The notes: generated by a model not told the origin, from the sequence alone. A stretch of DNA of 36,254 nucleotides from Desulfobacteraceae bacterium (GCA_014237365.1 JABZFQ010000190.1:1-36254), one strand, 5' to 3'. Shown: positions 19,492 through 27,705, counted from the stretch's first letter. Made by a program: numbers and translations.

Positions 19492-19563
19492 TAAGAGCCT
19501 GTTTTAAAAATAGGGAATTGAAGCGAAAAAGTGTGAACTGTAAACCGACAACCGTGAACCGTT
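19492..19563. repeat. Truncated GAGCCTGTTT element end joined to the second 25-bp repeat copy
   Basis: A TAA followed by GAGCCTGTTTTAAAAATAGG and onward to about 19538 matches one arm of the 161-bp element at 117-277, but the other arm is missing. From 19535 to 19559 the sequence is the reverse complement of the 25-bp repeat at 5592-5616. The two repeat types are thus directly fused between the hybrid kinase gene and the GHMP kinase gene. CCGTTCCTTATT at the junction with the next gene also resembles a GGAACG element tip. Confidence 0.65.
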
Positions 19564-19570
19564 CCTTATT

Positions 19571-20632
19571 ATGTATAATGATCTGAGAAATATACTTGAA
19601 ACAGAGCATATTGAGGCCTCTGCGCCATGCAGGATTGACATGGGAGGAACCCTGGATATCAGTACTTTCCATTATCCGCTCAGGCATTTTTCTCCTTGCA
19701 CATTTAACATAGCATTGGACTTAAGAACAAGAGTTTGTCTTTCAGCATATAATAAAGGCATGGTAAAGGTATCTTCGAAAGGTTTTGAGAGTGTTGAATA
19801 TCCTTTATCTAAAGTTCCTTTTGATCATCCACTCGGGCTTATGTTTGCAATTGCAGCCTATTTTGGGGTCCAGGGCGTTCATATTCAGCTTGAATCTTCG
19901 TCACCCCCCAGAAGCGCCCTTGGCGGATCTTCTTCGGCGGCGGTCGCTCTTGTTGGTGCGTTTTCAAGGATTTTCGAAAAAATTGATGCAGGCAGTCTTT
20001 TGTCAAGAAAGCAAACAGCCATGCTTGCATATGCTATTGAGGGAAGTGCCGCAGGTGTGCCTTGCGGTCTCCAGGATCAACTGGCTGCTGCTTATGGAGG
20101 AGTTAACGTATGGTATTGGCTTGATGGAATTAAAAGCCCTTGTTTCAGAAAAAAAGCTGTCTGCCAGAAAAAATTTTTCAAGAAATTTGAGAAGCATCTT
20201 TTATTAGCCTATTGTGGAATTCCGCATGTATCAAAGGATATTAACGAAAAGTGGGTAAGACAGTTTATTTCAGGAAGATATCGGGAACGCTGGGTAGAGA
20301 TAATTGCTTATACGCATAGATTTGTTGATGCTTTAATTAGACGCGATTTTAAATTTGCAGCCGAATCAATGAACGGAGAAATGGCTTTAAGAAAAAAGAT
20401 GACACCTGAAGTTCTTGATTCAATGGGTGAAAAACTTGTCGATTCGGCTGTTGAGAATAATTGCGGTGCAAGATTCACGGGTGCCGGAGGCGGCGGCTGC
20501 ATATGGGCAATAGGTGAAAAAGAAGATATTGCAGGATTAGAAAGAGTGTGGGAATTTATTCTTTTAGAAAGAGAAGAATCCCGTATGCTTGAGGTGAAGA
20601 TAGATTCTAAAGGATTAATGACGGATGGCTGA
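19571..20632 (+). CDS. GHMP family sugar kinase (galactokinase/heptose-kinase-like)
   Basis: GHMP kinases transfer phosphate from ATP to small sugars or alcohols in the cytoplasm. The 353-residue product shows the ordered family motifs: an N-terminal substrate region with SAPCRIDMGGTLDIS near 17-31; the ATP-binding loop SPPRSALGGSSSAAVAL near 110-126; a GLQDQLAAAYGG segment near 164-175; and the C-terminal ARFTGAGGGGCIWA near 300-313. The layout resembles heptose-7-phosphate or fucose/galactose kinases more than mevalonate kinases, but the substrate cannot be fixed from sequence alone. There is no obvious ribosome-binding site before ATG 19571, and repeat remnants lie directly upstream. It may be a single-gene unit. 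Confidence 0.85.
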   Translation: MYNDLRNILETEHIEASAPCRIDMGGTLDISTFHYPLRHFSPCTFNIALDLRTRVCLSAYNKGMVKVSSKGFESVEYPLSKVPFDHPLGLMFAIAAYFGVQGVHIQLESSSPPRSALGGSSSAAVALVGAFSRIFEKIDAGSLLSRKQTAMLAYAIEGSAAGVPCGLQDQLAAAYGGVNVWYWLDGIKSPCFRKKAVCQKKFFKKFEKHLLLAYCGIPHVSKDINEKWVRQFISGRYRERWVEIIAYTHRFVDALIRRDFKFAAESMNGEMALRKKMTPEVLDSMGEKLVDSAVENNCGARFTGAGGGGCIWAIGEKEDIAGLERVWEFILLEREESRMLEVKIDSKGLMTDG

Positions 20633-20650
20633 TGGGTTGTTCGTTACCCC

Positions 20651-20677
20651 ACAAAACACTCCTTTGCAGTGTTTTGT
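20651..20677. terminator. Hairpin after the GHMP kinase gene, possible terminator
   Basis: ACAAAACACT and AGTGTTTTGT form a perfect 10-bp stem with a 7-base loop, starting 18 bases after the stop of the kinase gene. No U-run follows directly; a T-rich stretch (TTTTTTATTT) begins about 37 bases later. It may be a weak or factor-dependent terminator, or a repeat-derived hairpin. Confidence 0.4.
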
Positions 20678-20780
20678 ATGCAAAGCCTCAGGCGAACCCT
20701 GGCCTGTTCCGCCCTTTTTTATTTCGTATTTTTTTTGATTGATTAAACTAAGGAATGGGGACTAAAAAAAGGATAAATTG

Positions 20781-21372
20781 ATGAAAAGACTACGAAAAAT
20801 TATAGAAATTGATGAAGAATTATGTGACGGTTGCGGCCAATGCGTGCCCGGCTGCGCAGAAGGATCATTGCAGATCGTTGACGGCAAGGCAAAAATGGTT
20901 TCGGATAATCTTTGTGACGGTCTTGGGGCATGTATCGGCGAATGCCCCAATGGAGCCCTCTGTCGAACGTGAAACCGAGGAATTTGATGAAGAGGCAGTA
21001 GAAAAATATCTGGCAGAAAAAAAAGCCGCAAAACAAAAGCAACAGCCGGTATTGGCCTGCGGGTGTCCATCGACTAATATCCAGACATTTGCACCGGTTT
21101 CATCATGCAGGGAAGCCAACATCCCTGCCGGCTTTGAAGATAGTGAATCCGCCCTTTCTCACTGGCCGATTCAGATACGGCTGGTACCTGCAACAGCGCC
21201 GTTTTTAAAAGGCGCAGATCTTCTTGCAGCCCAATTGACCAGATCCAAACAGCGTTTGATACCTCGGACATTGGTACCACTTTGGGTCGCCAAGCAAGAT
21301 GATTTAAAAAAGCGGCAATGGCCGGGTGTAGAGTTGTTTCAATACTTCATGGCCTTTTTTAGCAACTGGTAA
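20781..21372 (+). pseudogene. Frameshifted 4Fe-4S ferredoxin-like protein
   Basis: ATG 20781 (AGGA 8 bases upstream) opens a frame with two cluster motifs: CDGCGQCVPGCAEG near residues 15-28 and CDGLGACIGECPNGAL near 46-61. It stops at 20970-20972 right after. In the next frame, from about 20962, the expected continuation VERETEEFDEEAVEKYLAEK appears, with LACGCPS and HWPIQIRLVPATAPFLKGADLL further on. One extra base near 20961 explains the break (ALC against AL-V). Beyond ADLL the sequence no longer looks like this family, so the 3' part may also be replaced or deleted before the stop at 21372. A sequencing error could explain the frameshift but not the divergent tail. The role of the intact family is not established. 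Confidence 0.75.
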
Positions 21373-21388
21373 AACAGGAAATGATGAA

Positions 21389-22180
21389 ATGATGAAAAAA
21401 GTATGGCTTACTTCACTGATTTCTTCTCGAGACATAGTCAAGAAGCTCATGTCCCAAGTGAAAACCTATGGTCTTGAGGTCAACGGCCATTTTTGGGAAG
21501 ACGATTTAGAAAAGGTGGCATGGATCAAGGCAAAAAATAAATTGATTGACCCAAAGATCGTTCTCTGGGTTATCCTGGCATCAGAAAAAAATTTGCTGAC
21601 CCCTGCTATTCAGTACGGACTTTCCCTCCTAACAATCGCCGTCCAGGTACAAAGAGGGCATGAGTTCCCAATTATAATATTACAGACACAAGGCGAACCC
21701 ATTTCTCCTGATATACTCACGACGCCCCTTAAAGGTGTTGATGTTTTGCCTGTCTCGTCTCCAGGCTTAGGAGCAAAACTGGTAGCTAAAGCTCATACTC
21801 CGGCAAAGGAAATATCGTCAGGATATCGCTTGGACATCCACGGAAACGGCCAGATAGGACAATGGTTTGAAGTTGGACCCCGCAATATCCCCTGGCATGG
21901 AGCTATGTTTGGCGTAGCCTGCGGTGAGATCGCCTTTCATGCTGTTGGCCCCATGGGAAGACTTCCGAGCCGATCGTTACTGAATTATCCGATTAAGGGC
22001 CTAAAATTGAGTTCAGAAAAAAAAGAGTATAAAGCATGGGCAGTGCAGAATGAACTTGATTCTCAGAACTCCTATTTTGTAAAGGTAGAAGGATTTCCTG
22101 AATCAATTATTTTTGGCTCTTATTCAACCGAGGAAAAAGGAGAAGTGTATGTTGTGGAGCTAAAGTTGACGTCGGGTTAG
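21389..22180 (+). CDS. Unrecognised protein, 263 aa, possible alpha/beta N-terminal domain
   Basis: I do not recognise a family. The first 120 residues alternate strands and helices: KVWLTSLISSRDIVKKLM, YGLEVNGHFWEDD, PKIVLWVILASE, LSLLTIAVQVQRG, FPIIILQTQG. This pattern would fit a Rossmann-like or TIR-like fold, but no catalytic motif can be assigned with confidence. The C-terminal half (from about residue 145) is beta-rich, with RLDIHGNGQIGQWFEVGPRN and a histidine/glycine-containing WHGAMFGVACGEIAFHAVGP. No signal peptide or membrane helix is seen. It lies 16 bases after the broken ferredoxin-like gene and upstream of another unknown gene and the sheath-like gene, so it may belong to an accessory secretion or defence cassette. 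That is inference. Confidence 0.6.
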   Translation: MMKKVWLTSLISSRDIVKKLMSQVKTYGLEVNGHFWEDDLEKVAWIKAKNKLIDPKIVLWVILASEKNLLTPAIQYGLSLLTIAVQVQRGHEFPIIILQTQGEPISPDILTTPLKGVDVLPVSSPGLGAKLVAKAHTPAKEISSGYRLDIHGNGQIGQWFEVGPRNIPWHGAMFGVACGEIAFHAVGPMGRLPSRSLLNYPIKGLKLSSEKKEYKAWAVQNELDSQNSYFVKVEGFPESIIFGSYSTEEKGEVYVVELKLTSG

Positions 22181-22232
22181 ATGCTTTAGATTGACATTGA
22201 CATCCTTCCAGAAAATTGTTATGCAACATACG

Positions 22233-22419
22233 TTAGGAACGTGGACGAAATAACTTCCACAACTATGCATCACAGATTCAGGCCACCTTTGTCCGATCTC
22301 AAATCCCAAAAATATCGAAATAGGTAAGCTATTACATCAACTTTTGTGATTTGAGATCGAACAAATTTGACCCAAATCTATGCGCCTACTCGGGGAAGTT
22401 ATTTCATCCCTATTCCTAA
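22233..22419. mobile_element. GGAACG palindromic element, copy 2 (same orientation as copy 1)
   Basis: The left end TTA plus GGAACGTGGACGAAATAACT is intact. The right end is diverged (CATCCCTATTCC in place of CGTCCACGTTCC) and followed by TAA. The interior carries CTATGCATCACAG near the left tip and the GCGCCTAC arm near the right tip, as in copy 1. It occupies nearly all of the gap between the two unknown genes. Confidence 0.8.
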
Positions 22420-22445
22420 AATAGCAAAAAATTACCTCTATTCCC

Positions 22446-23216
22446 ATGAATAATGAAGAAATAGTTCGCAAGAATTTAGAAAGCCAACAATTCCTGGAGC
22501 TTCGTCAGGCTACGGAGAAAATTGCCGGTGTTTTGGACAAAGGCCTCAAGAGTCACCTGTCTGTCCTAAAATCTCTCTTTATACCAAGGAAACTACTCGG
22601 TACCTATATAAAAAGTGCTGCAATGGAAGAAGTACCAGGATCAAATAAGGCCTTTGCCAAACTTCAGGAACAATATGCAGCAATTTGTGATAAACCATTC
22701 GGTCTTTCTAAAAAGCTTCACCCACCTTTGCCACCCATTTCGAATCACTTGGAGGCAACGGCCTTTCAATACTCTCTTTCCATTGGAGGTTCACAAGAGA
22801 AGGTTGCAAACATTACTTGTCCCACAAAGTGGATTCTTTCGTACCGAAGCGAGCGCTCTTTGAATCGTTTGAAGGCTATGCTTTCTGGCGCCGTATCTCG
22901 CCAGGCTGATGACATGAAACAGACTCTCATTGATCATCTTGTTATGGTTGTCTTCCTGAAACATTTTCGCACATTGACTCAGTTGCTCGAAGACCTGCGC
23001 TACGAGGTTGAAACCATACAATTAAATGATTTGGGAGGGCTTCCCGTGGTGGTGTTGAAAGCGCCTTTGGAGACCTTTCTTCCGCCTGACGATTTTATCC
23101 TTCAAGTCACGCAACTATCAGGTATTCCAGCCTTCCAGGAGATTATTGATCTTGAGGCAGTCGAAAACATCCCTGACCCCCTGAAGGAATCTTTCAAAAT
23201 AGCTCTTACCAAATAA
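22446..23216 (+). CDS. Unrecognised protein, 256 aa, next to sheath-like gene
   Basis: No family is recognised. The product looks soluble and mainly helical in its first two thirds (RKNLESQQFLELRQATEKIA; SRQADDMKQTLIDHLVMVVF; KHFRTLTQLLEDLRYEVETI). A short beta-rich stretch follows (GLPVVVLKAPLETFLPPDDF) and then an acidic C-terminus. There is no signal peptide and no membrane segment. The start has no clear ribosome-binding site, because the upstream DNA is a palindromic element. Its 3' end overlaps the 3' end of the convergent sheath-like gene by 11 bases. Position suggests a link to that gene, but I cannot assign a function. Confidence 0.6.
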   Translation: MNNEEIVRKNLESQQFLELRQATEKIAGVLDKGLKSHLSVLKSLFIPRKLLGTYIKSAAMEEVPGSNKAFAKLQEQYAAICDKPFGLSKKLHPPLPPISNHLEATAFQYSLSIGGSQEKVANITCPTKWILSYRSERSLNRLKAMLSGAVSRQADDMKQTLIDHLVMVVFLKHFRTLTQLLEDLRYEVETIQLNDLGGLPVVVLKAPLETFLPPDDFILQVTQLSGIPAFQEIIDLEAVENIPDPLKESFKIALTK

Positions 23217-24792
23217 ATTCCAACTCTACTTTTTCTCCGGAAGGCAATATTTGGCGAGAAGGTTCTATGACAATACGGATCGGAATCCGGTTGTCAGGAC
23301 GGGACTGGCTGGTTGAAATGATAAGACTTGTGGGAATCATATGACGGCTTCTTTCCCAATATAAAGAAAAGGCTTCCTCAAGACCTTCCTGAATTTCTGC
23401 AGGTTCAAGATCATCCTTAAAATTATCCTTACACCAGAAGAGTAGTTGGGTTAGCCTGGAAATAAGGCTTTGATACTTTAAGGAGCCGCCTGCAACAGTT
23501 GTTTCTACCGGCATAAAGGCAATATCTTGGTTGGGTGAGGCAACAAGGGGGATAATCCCAGCCCTTGCAAATTGATCAATTCTTTCCTCAGTAAAGTGAG
23601 TTTCTGTAGGAATAGGCTTATCTGCATCTGCTGTATTCAAGGCCAGATCCTCAACTCTGATATTCTGCCATTCTGTAAATCGTGTAGGCCAACCGGTCTT
23701 CACAAAACTTTTGCCTACGAGGCACCCTATGGCCCATACAGGGCTTGCCCAAAGACGATCGTGTTCCTCAAAACGAACTAACCGTGGTTTATTGTCTATC
23801 CCATAAGGATAACGGGCTAAAAAACTGTTGCAGGTGACAACCAACCATCTGGCTGAAGAAATCTTTCTTAAACGTCGCCACTTGGCAAAAGTCGGTTCTT
23901 TGAGATAATGGGGCAAAAAGGGAAGTCTTTTGATGTCCTTCCAGGTATCAAGGTATAAGAATTTGTGGGTAATCCAGCAAATAGATGGCACCATGAGGGT
24001 TTGTGAAAATTCAGCGATTTTTTCAAGAAGTTCAAGACTCCTCGGAGAATTATCAAATGGAAGAGCAATAATGAATAGAGAGGGAAGGTTGTGAATCAGG
24101 CCCGTAGTTAAGTTGTTTAACGTTTTATCCAATGTTTCAAAAGATACAGGAACAACTTCAAATGCAAGTTTTTTGTTTACACCTCCTTGTTGTATGAGAA
24201 ATCTTAGACCTCTCCAGATGGCTTCTAGATTCCTGAACTTTTCATTAGAAAAAATATGGCTCAAAATCGGTAGAAGGATGGCATCAATCTGGGCAGTCAA
24301 GACGTCGGTTTCAGCATGAGAGCTCGGTCTTTCTTCCGGCAAAGCGACTATCTTCAAAATATCATCAACGGCACTTGTCGAAGTCCTTCCTGCTTTTTGA
24401 TGTTCTGTAACAATATGAATCGGGGGTAGGCCTGGCCATTCTTTAAGCCGTGCGCCTATTTTTTGTACTGACAGACCTTTTAACCTGGTTTCGTCAATAA
24501 ATTTTTTGGCATCTAACAAGTTCTTTAAAAAAACGTTGTTTTTGATGAGACAGTCTGGATGGAAGTCTTTTAACCTTTTGCAGGTGATGGTTAGGCCTCC
24601 TGCTTGGCAAAGATCTTTGGGAAGAGAGACATAAAATGAGAGCCCCATGTCTTCCATGGCCTGATCCAAAGTCGTTTTATCTATTCGGATGGGCGCTGTG
24701 GACCACGGTGCGTGTTCTTCAAGGCTAAAAGGTGCCAGAGCCAGGATCTTAAAAGGAAAGGATGGAAGTTGCATCTTTATCAATCCATTCAT
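23206..24792 (-). CDS. T6SS-type contractile sheath protein, TssB-like plus TssC-like in one chain
   Basis: In T6SS, TssB and TssC form the contractile sheath that drives the Hcp/VgrG needle. This 528-residue product begins with a TssB-like part (about 12-105): PFKILALAPFSLEEHAPW, then VDK-like TTLDQAMEDMGLS, then the LKDFHPDCLIKNNVFLKNLL segment that matches the TssB DFHPD region. From about 185 it resembles TssC: NLEAIWRGLRFLIQQ; a central region with PSLFIIALPFDN; ARWLVVTCNSFLARYPYG; and FVKTGWPTRFTEWQ-N. A normal system encodes these as two proteins. The C-terminal part (about 440-528) contains the TssC-type end region. Start ATG 24792; ATG 24774 is an alternative. This call rests on motif memory and would need profile searches; some residues of canonical TssC are not matched. 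Confidence 0.7.
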   Translation of the reverse strand: MNGLIKMQLPSFPFKILALAPFSLEEHAPWSTAPIRIDKTTLDQAMEDMGLSFYVSLPKDLCQAGGLTITCKRLKDFHPDCLIKNNVFLKNLLDAKKFIDETRLKGLSVQKIGARLKEWPGLPPIHIVTEHQKAGRTSTSAVDDILKIVALPEERPSSHAETDVLTAQIDAILLPILSHIFSNEKFRNLEAIWRGLRFLIQQGGVNKKLAFEVVPVSFETLDKTLNNLTTGLIHNLPSLFIIALPFDNSPRSLELLEKIAEFSQTLMVPSICWITHKFLYLDTWKDIKRLPFLPHYLKEPTFAKWRRLRKISSARWLVVTCNSFLARYPYGIDNKPRLVRFEEHDRLWASPVWAIGCLVGKSFVKTGWPTRFTEWQNIRVEDLALNTADADKPIPTETHFTEERIDQFARAGIIPLVASPNQDIAFMPVETTVAGGSLKYQSLISRLTQLLFWCKDNFKDDLEPAEIQEGLEEAFSLYWERSRHMIPTSLIISTSQSRPDNRIPIRIVIEPSRQILPSGEKVELEFIW

Positions 24793-24848
24793 TTAGTTTG
24801 TTGAGCATCTAATTGAAAAATAATAGAATGATCTTATGATATTGTCAA

Positions 24849-25035
24849 TAAGGAACGGGGACGAAATAACTTCCCCAAGTAGGCGCATAGATTTGGGTCA
24901 AATTTGTTCGATCTTAAATCACAAAAGTTGATGGAATAGCCTATCTATTTTGATATTTTTGGGATTTAAGATCGGGCAAAGATAGCTTGAATCTGTGATG
25001 CATAGTTGGGGAAATTATTTCGTCCCCGTTCCTTA
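24849..25035. mobile_element. GGAACG palindromic element, copy 3 (opposite orientation)
   Basis: The element begins TAA, GGAACGGGGACGAAATAACT and ends ATTTCGTCCCCGTTCC, TTA; the flanking AATAA/TTATT extends the inverted repeat. The GTAGGCGCA arm comes first and the ATGCATAGTTGGGG arm last, opposite to copies 1 and 2. G replaces T in GGAACGGGG with a matching C on the other end, so the stem pairing is kept. It lies upstream of vgrG, and the remainder of the interval (to 25107) holds only a short palindrome around TTGACCATATAGGTCAA-like sequence and no gene. Confidence 0.85.
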
Positions 25036-25107
25036 TTATTGCTTAAGTTGATTGTTGACCTATATGGTCAACAATGATAAAAAATATGACTAGAAAAATT
25101 TTCCAGA

Positions 25108-25212
25108 ATGTCGAGTGAGATCCTCTCCCGGATGACTGAAGGAATCATCCCTTCTGAAGTTCATCCTGGCCTTACGGAAGATGATTCTTTCAAGATAGAT
25201 TTTGGAGGTTAA
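25108..25212 (+). CDS. Possible 34-residue ORF directly upstream of vgrG
   Basis: ATG 25108 encodes MSSEILSRMTEGIIPSEVHP followed by GLTEDDSFKIDFGG and a stop. The stop lies 2 bases before the vgrG start, and the last codons include the GGAGG that would serve as the vgrG ribosome-binding site. The composition is protein-like, so it may be a leader ORF coupled to vgrG or the tail of a lost upstream gene. No function is recognised. Confidence 0.3.
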   Translation: MSSEILSRMTEGIIPSEVHPGLTEDDSFKIDFGG

Positions 25213-25214
25213 GG

Positions 25215-27200
25215 ATGTCTCTATTCGGATCGGCAAGCAAAGCGCAATTCCTGTTTGAGATATCAGGCACAAAATTTAAGGTTGTGGACTTCAGTGCAAC
25301 TGAAACCATTTCCTCGCCATATAATGTCGATCTCAACCTGGCCTTGGAAGACGAGATTGATTTTGATGGTGTAATTGCCAAAGAAGCCGTTCTGACCATT
25401 CTGGGCAAGGAAGAGGACCGGTACTTTCACGGCATAATCAGCCAGTTCGTGCAGACGGGGAGCAGAAGTCGCTTTTACCTCTATCAAGCAAAGATGGCGC
25501 CGTCTGTCAGACTCCTTTCCTTTAAGCAGGACTGTCGCATTTTTCAAGACAAGAGCACACCTGATATTGTCGGACAGATCCTTAAAGACGGTGGCATAAT
25601 GACCGACTGTTTTGAGTTTCGACTTCAAAATCAGTATCAGCCCAGAAAATATTGCGTCCAATACTGCGAGACCGATTTAGACTTTATATCCCGCCTCCTC
25701 GAAGAAGAAGGAATCTTCTATTTTTTTGAACATGCCGAAAACAAACATCTCTTAGTGTTCGGAGACGGCCTCGTGAACTACCAGCCGATTGCCGGAGAGA
25801 CTGATGTCTTGTTTCACCCTCCCGATTCCATGGTTCCGGAAAAAGAGTTCATCCGGGCATTTGCTCTATCTCGTCAAATTCAGACAGGACAGGTGGCCAT
25901 AAGAGATTTTAACTTTGAAAGACCATCTCTTGATTTAACCGCCCGGGAAGAGGCTGATTCGTTTCAAAAGTTAGAAGTATATGATTATCCTGGCGAATAC
26001 TCTGATCAAGATAGAGGAAAGAGGCTCGCCAAAATCCGTCTTCAGGAAACGGTGATGTTCAAGGACAGGGCGGAAGGGGAGAGTTGTTGTCCTCGTCTCA
26101 TCCCCGGTTTTACCTTCAACCTGACCGGTCATATGCGGGATGCTTTCAATCAGGAATATCTCCTTGACGAGATAGTTCATACAGGTTCCCAACCACAAAC
26201 GCTTGATGAGCTGGCCGGTTCAGGAGCCGGCTTTAGCTATGCAAACAATTTTTTCGCTATTCCTTCTTCGGTGACCTTCAGGCCGGAAAGAAAAACTCCG
26301 AAGCTTGTGGTACAAGGGGCTCAGACCGCCATGGTGGTTGGCCCCGACAGTGAAGAGATCTATGCCGATAAATACGGCCGGGTCAAAGTTCAGTTCCACT
26401 GGGATCGTGAAGGCGAAAAAAACGAAAAGAGCTCCTGCTGGATCCGTGTGGCGAGCAGCTTTGCCGGTGGTAACTATGGCAGTATCTTTATACCCCGCAT
26501 CGGCCATGAGGTGATTGTCGAATTTGTGGAAGGCGATCCTGACCGGCCGGTTATCACAGGATGTGTTTACAATGCCAACACAATGCCCCCTTATACCCTT
26601 CCCGACGAAAAGACTAAAAGCGCTATCAAAACCAACAGCTCTCCGGGAGGAGAAGGGTTCAATGAAATCAGGTTTGAAGATGCCAATGGTAATGAAGAAA
26701 TATTTATTCATGCAGAAAAAAACATGGATCTTCGCATTAAGAATAATCGTAGAGAGTGGATAGGCAACGATCGGCATCTGGCAGTACAGCGCGACAAACT
26801 TGAAATAGTGGAACACGACAAGCACATCATCATTAAACAAGATGAACTCCAGGAAATCGAGCGTGACCGGAATCTTAAAATTGAGGGTGGAGATGCTATC
26901 GGTATTTCAGGATCGAGATCTATTGCAGTGCATGGCGATGTAATCAAGGTTTTCAAAAAAAAATACAGTCAGGAGGTTGCCCAAGACTACTATGTGAAGG
27001 GGGATAACATAGTGTTCGAGGGGATGACAGGTTTGTGCATGAAGGTAGGAGACAATTTTATTACCCTCAACTCAGGTGGAGTCTTTATCAAAGGGACCAA
27101 TGTGCTGATCAACAGCGGCGGCTCAGCCATTTCAGGAACGGCCGGCAACATCGTAGCTCCGGCGCCCCCTCTTGAAGCGGAAATTGCGGGTGAGGCATAG
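25215..27200 (+). CDS. vgrG: T6SS spike protein VgrG (TssI)
   Basis: VgrG forms the trimeric tip of the T6SS needle. The 661-residue product has a gp27-like N-terminal part (QFLEISGTKF to about 380, including YCVQYCETDLDFISRLLEEE, the family signature near 145-165, and FHGIISQF near 75). A gp5-type OB-fold follows (YADKYGRVKVQFHWDREG near 390-407, then SIFIPRIGHEVIVEF). The C-terminus is a repeated needle region (MDLRIKNNRREWIGNDRHL; VQRDKLEIVEHDKHIIIKQD; ERDRNLKIEGGD), and the chain ends in a short Pro/Ala tail. There is no obvious extra effector domain. GGAGG lies 4-8 bases before ATG 25215. Minus-strand genes converge on it from the right. Confidence 0.95.
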   Translation: MSLFGSASKAQFLFEISGTKFKVVDFSATETISSPYNVDLNLALEDEIDFDGVIAKEAVLTILGKEEDRYFHGIISQFVQTGSRSRFYLYQAKMAPSVRLLSFKQDCRIFQDKSTPDIVGQILKDGGIMTDCFEFRLQNQYQPRKYCVQYCETDLDFISRLLEEEGIFYFFEHAENKHLLVFGDGLVNYQPIAGETDVLFHPPDSMVPEKEFIRAFALSRQIQTGQVAIRDFNFERPSLDLTAREEADSFQKLEVYDYPGEYSDQDRGKRLAKIRLQETVMFKDRAEGESCCPRLIPGFTFNLTGHMRDAFNQEYLLDEIVHTGSQPQTLDELAGSGAGFSYANNFFAIPSSVTFRPERKTPKLVVQGAQTAMVVGPDSEEIYADKYGRVKVQFHWDREGEKNEKSSCWIRVASSFAGGNYGSIFIPRIGHEVIVEFVEGDPDRPVITGCVYNANTMPPYTLPDEKTKSAIKTNSSPGGEGFNEIRFEDANGNEEIFIHAEKNMDLRIKNNRREWIGNDRHLAVQRDKLEIVEHDKHIIIKQDELQEIERDRNLKIEGGDAIGISGSRSIAVHGDVIKVFKKKYSQEVAQDYYVKGDNIVFEGMTGLCMKVGDNFITLNSGGVFIKGTNVLINSGGSAISGTAGNIVAPAPPLEAEIAGEA

Positions 27201-27705
27201 CCGGGGCGGGACACGGCGCCAGCGGTAAATTCGACTGAAGGTCCGGCTGCAGCTCCGCCCGCCAGAGTTACCTGACCTTCTTCCTCCGGCACTGCTGCCA
27301 GGGGAGGTTCTTCTATAACCTCAGGCTGCTTCCTCCACTGCTGCCCCTGTTTGGAGGACAAGCGGAGATACAACAAACGGTACGATCCGATATAACCAAA
27401 GTTCAGTTGCCGGGCAAGCTGCTCAATTACCTTAGGAACGTGGACGAAATAACTTCCCACAAGTAGGCGCACAGATTTGGGTCAGATTTGGGTCAGATTT
27501 GTTCGATTTCAGATCACAAAAGTTGATGGAATAGCAAGCTATTTCAATATTTTTGTGATTTGAGATCGGGCAAAAATTGCCTGAAGCTGTGATGCATAGT
27601 TGTGGAAGTTAATTCGTCCACGTTCCTAACGGTCTCTTCAGGCTGGATCTCTTGCCAGTCCAGAATCTTAAATGCCCGCAGCCCACTGCGGAGAACTCTC
27701 CTCAC
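27201..27705 (-). pseudogene. Small gene broken by a GGAACG element, convergent with vgrG
   Basis: On the minus strand, GTG 27705 with GGAGGG 5 bases upstream begins a frame encoding MRRVLRSGLRAFKILDWQEI and QPEET, then enters the element at 27432-27629 and stops there at 27544-27546. Beyond the element a coding-like stretch resumes: VIEQLARQLNFGYIGSYRLL followed by YLRLSSKQGQQWRKQ. After an acidic Pro-rich portion this frame stays open into the 3' end of vgrG (to 26990), so the true end is unclear. Exact removal of the core plus one TTA does not restore the frame, so another change has happened. The gene follows DUF2169 by 25 bases and was probably the last gene of the PAAR operon. I do not recognise the family. 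Confidence 0.6.
27432..27629. mobile_element. GGAACG palindromic element, copy 4 (orientation of copy 3)
   Basis: The core 27435-27626 has perfect outer pairing, TTAGGAACGTGGACGAA at the left against TTCGTCCACGTTCCTAA at the right. The GTAGGCGCACAGATTTGGGT arm comes first. A small tandem duplication (GATTTGGGTCA repeated) lengthens the left arm. It interrupts the small minus-strand gene beside vgrG. Confidence 0.88.
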
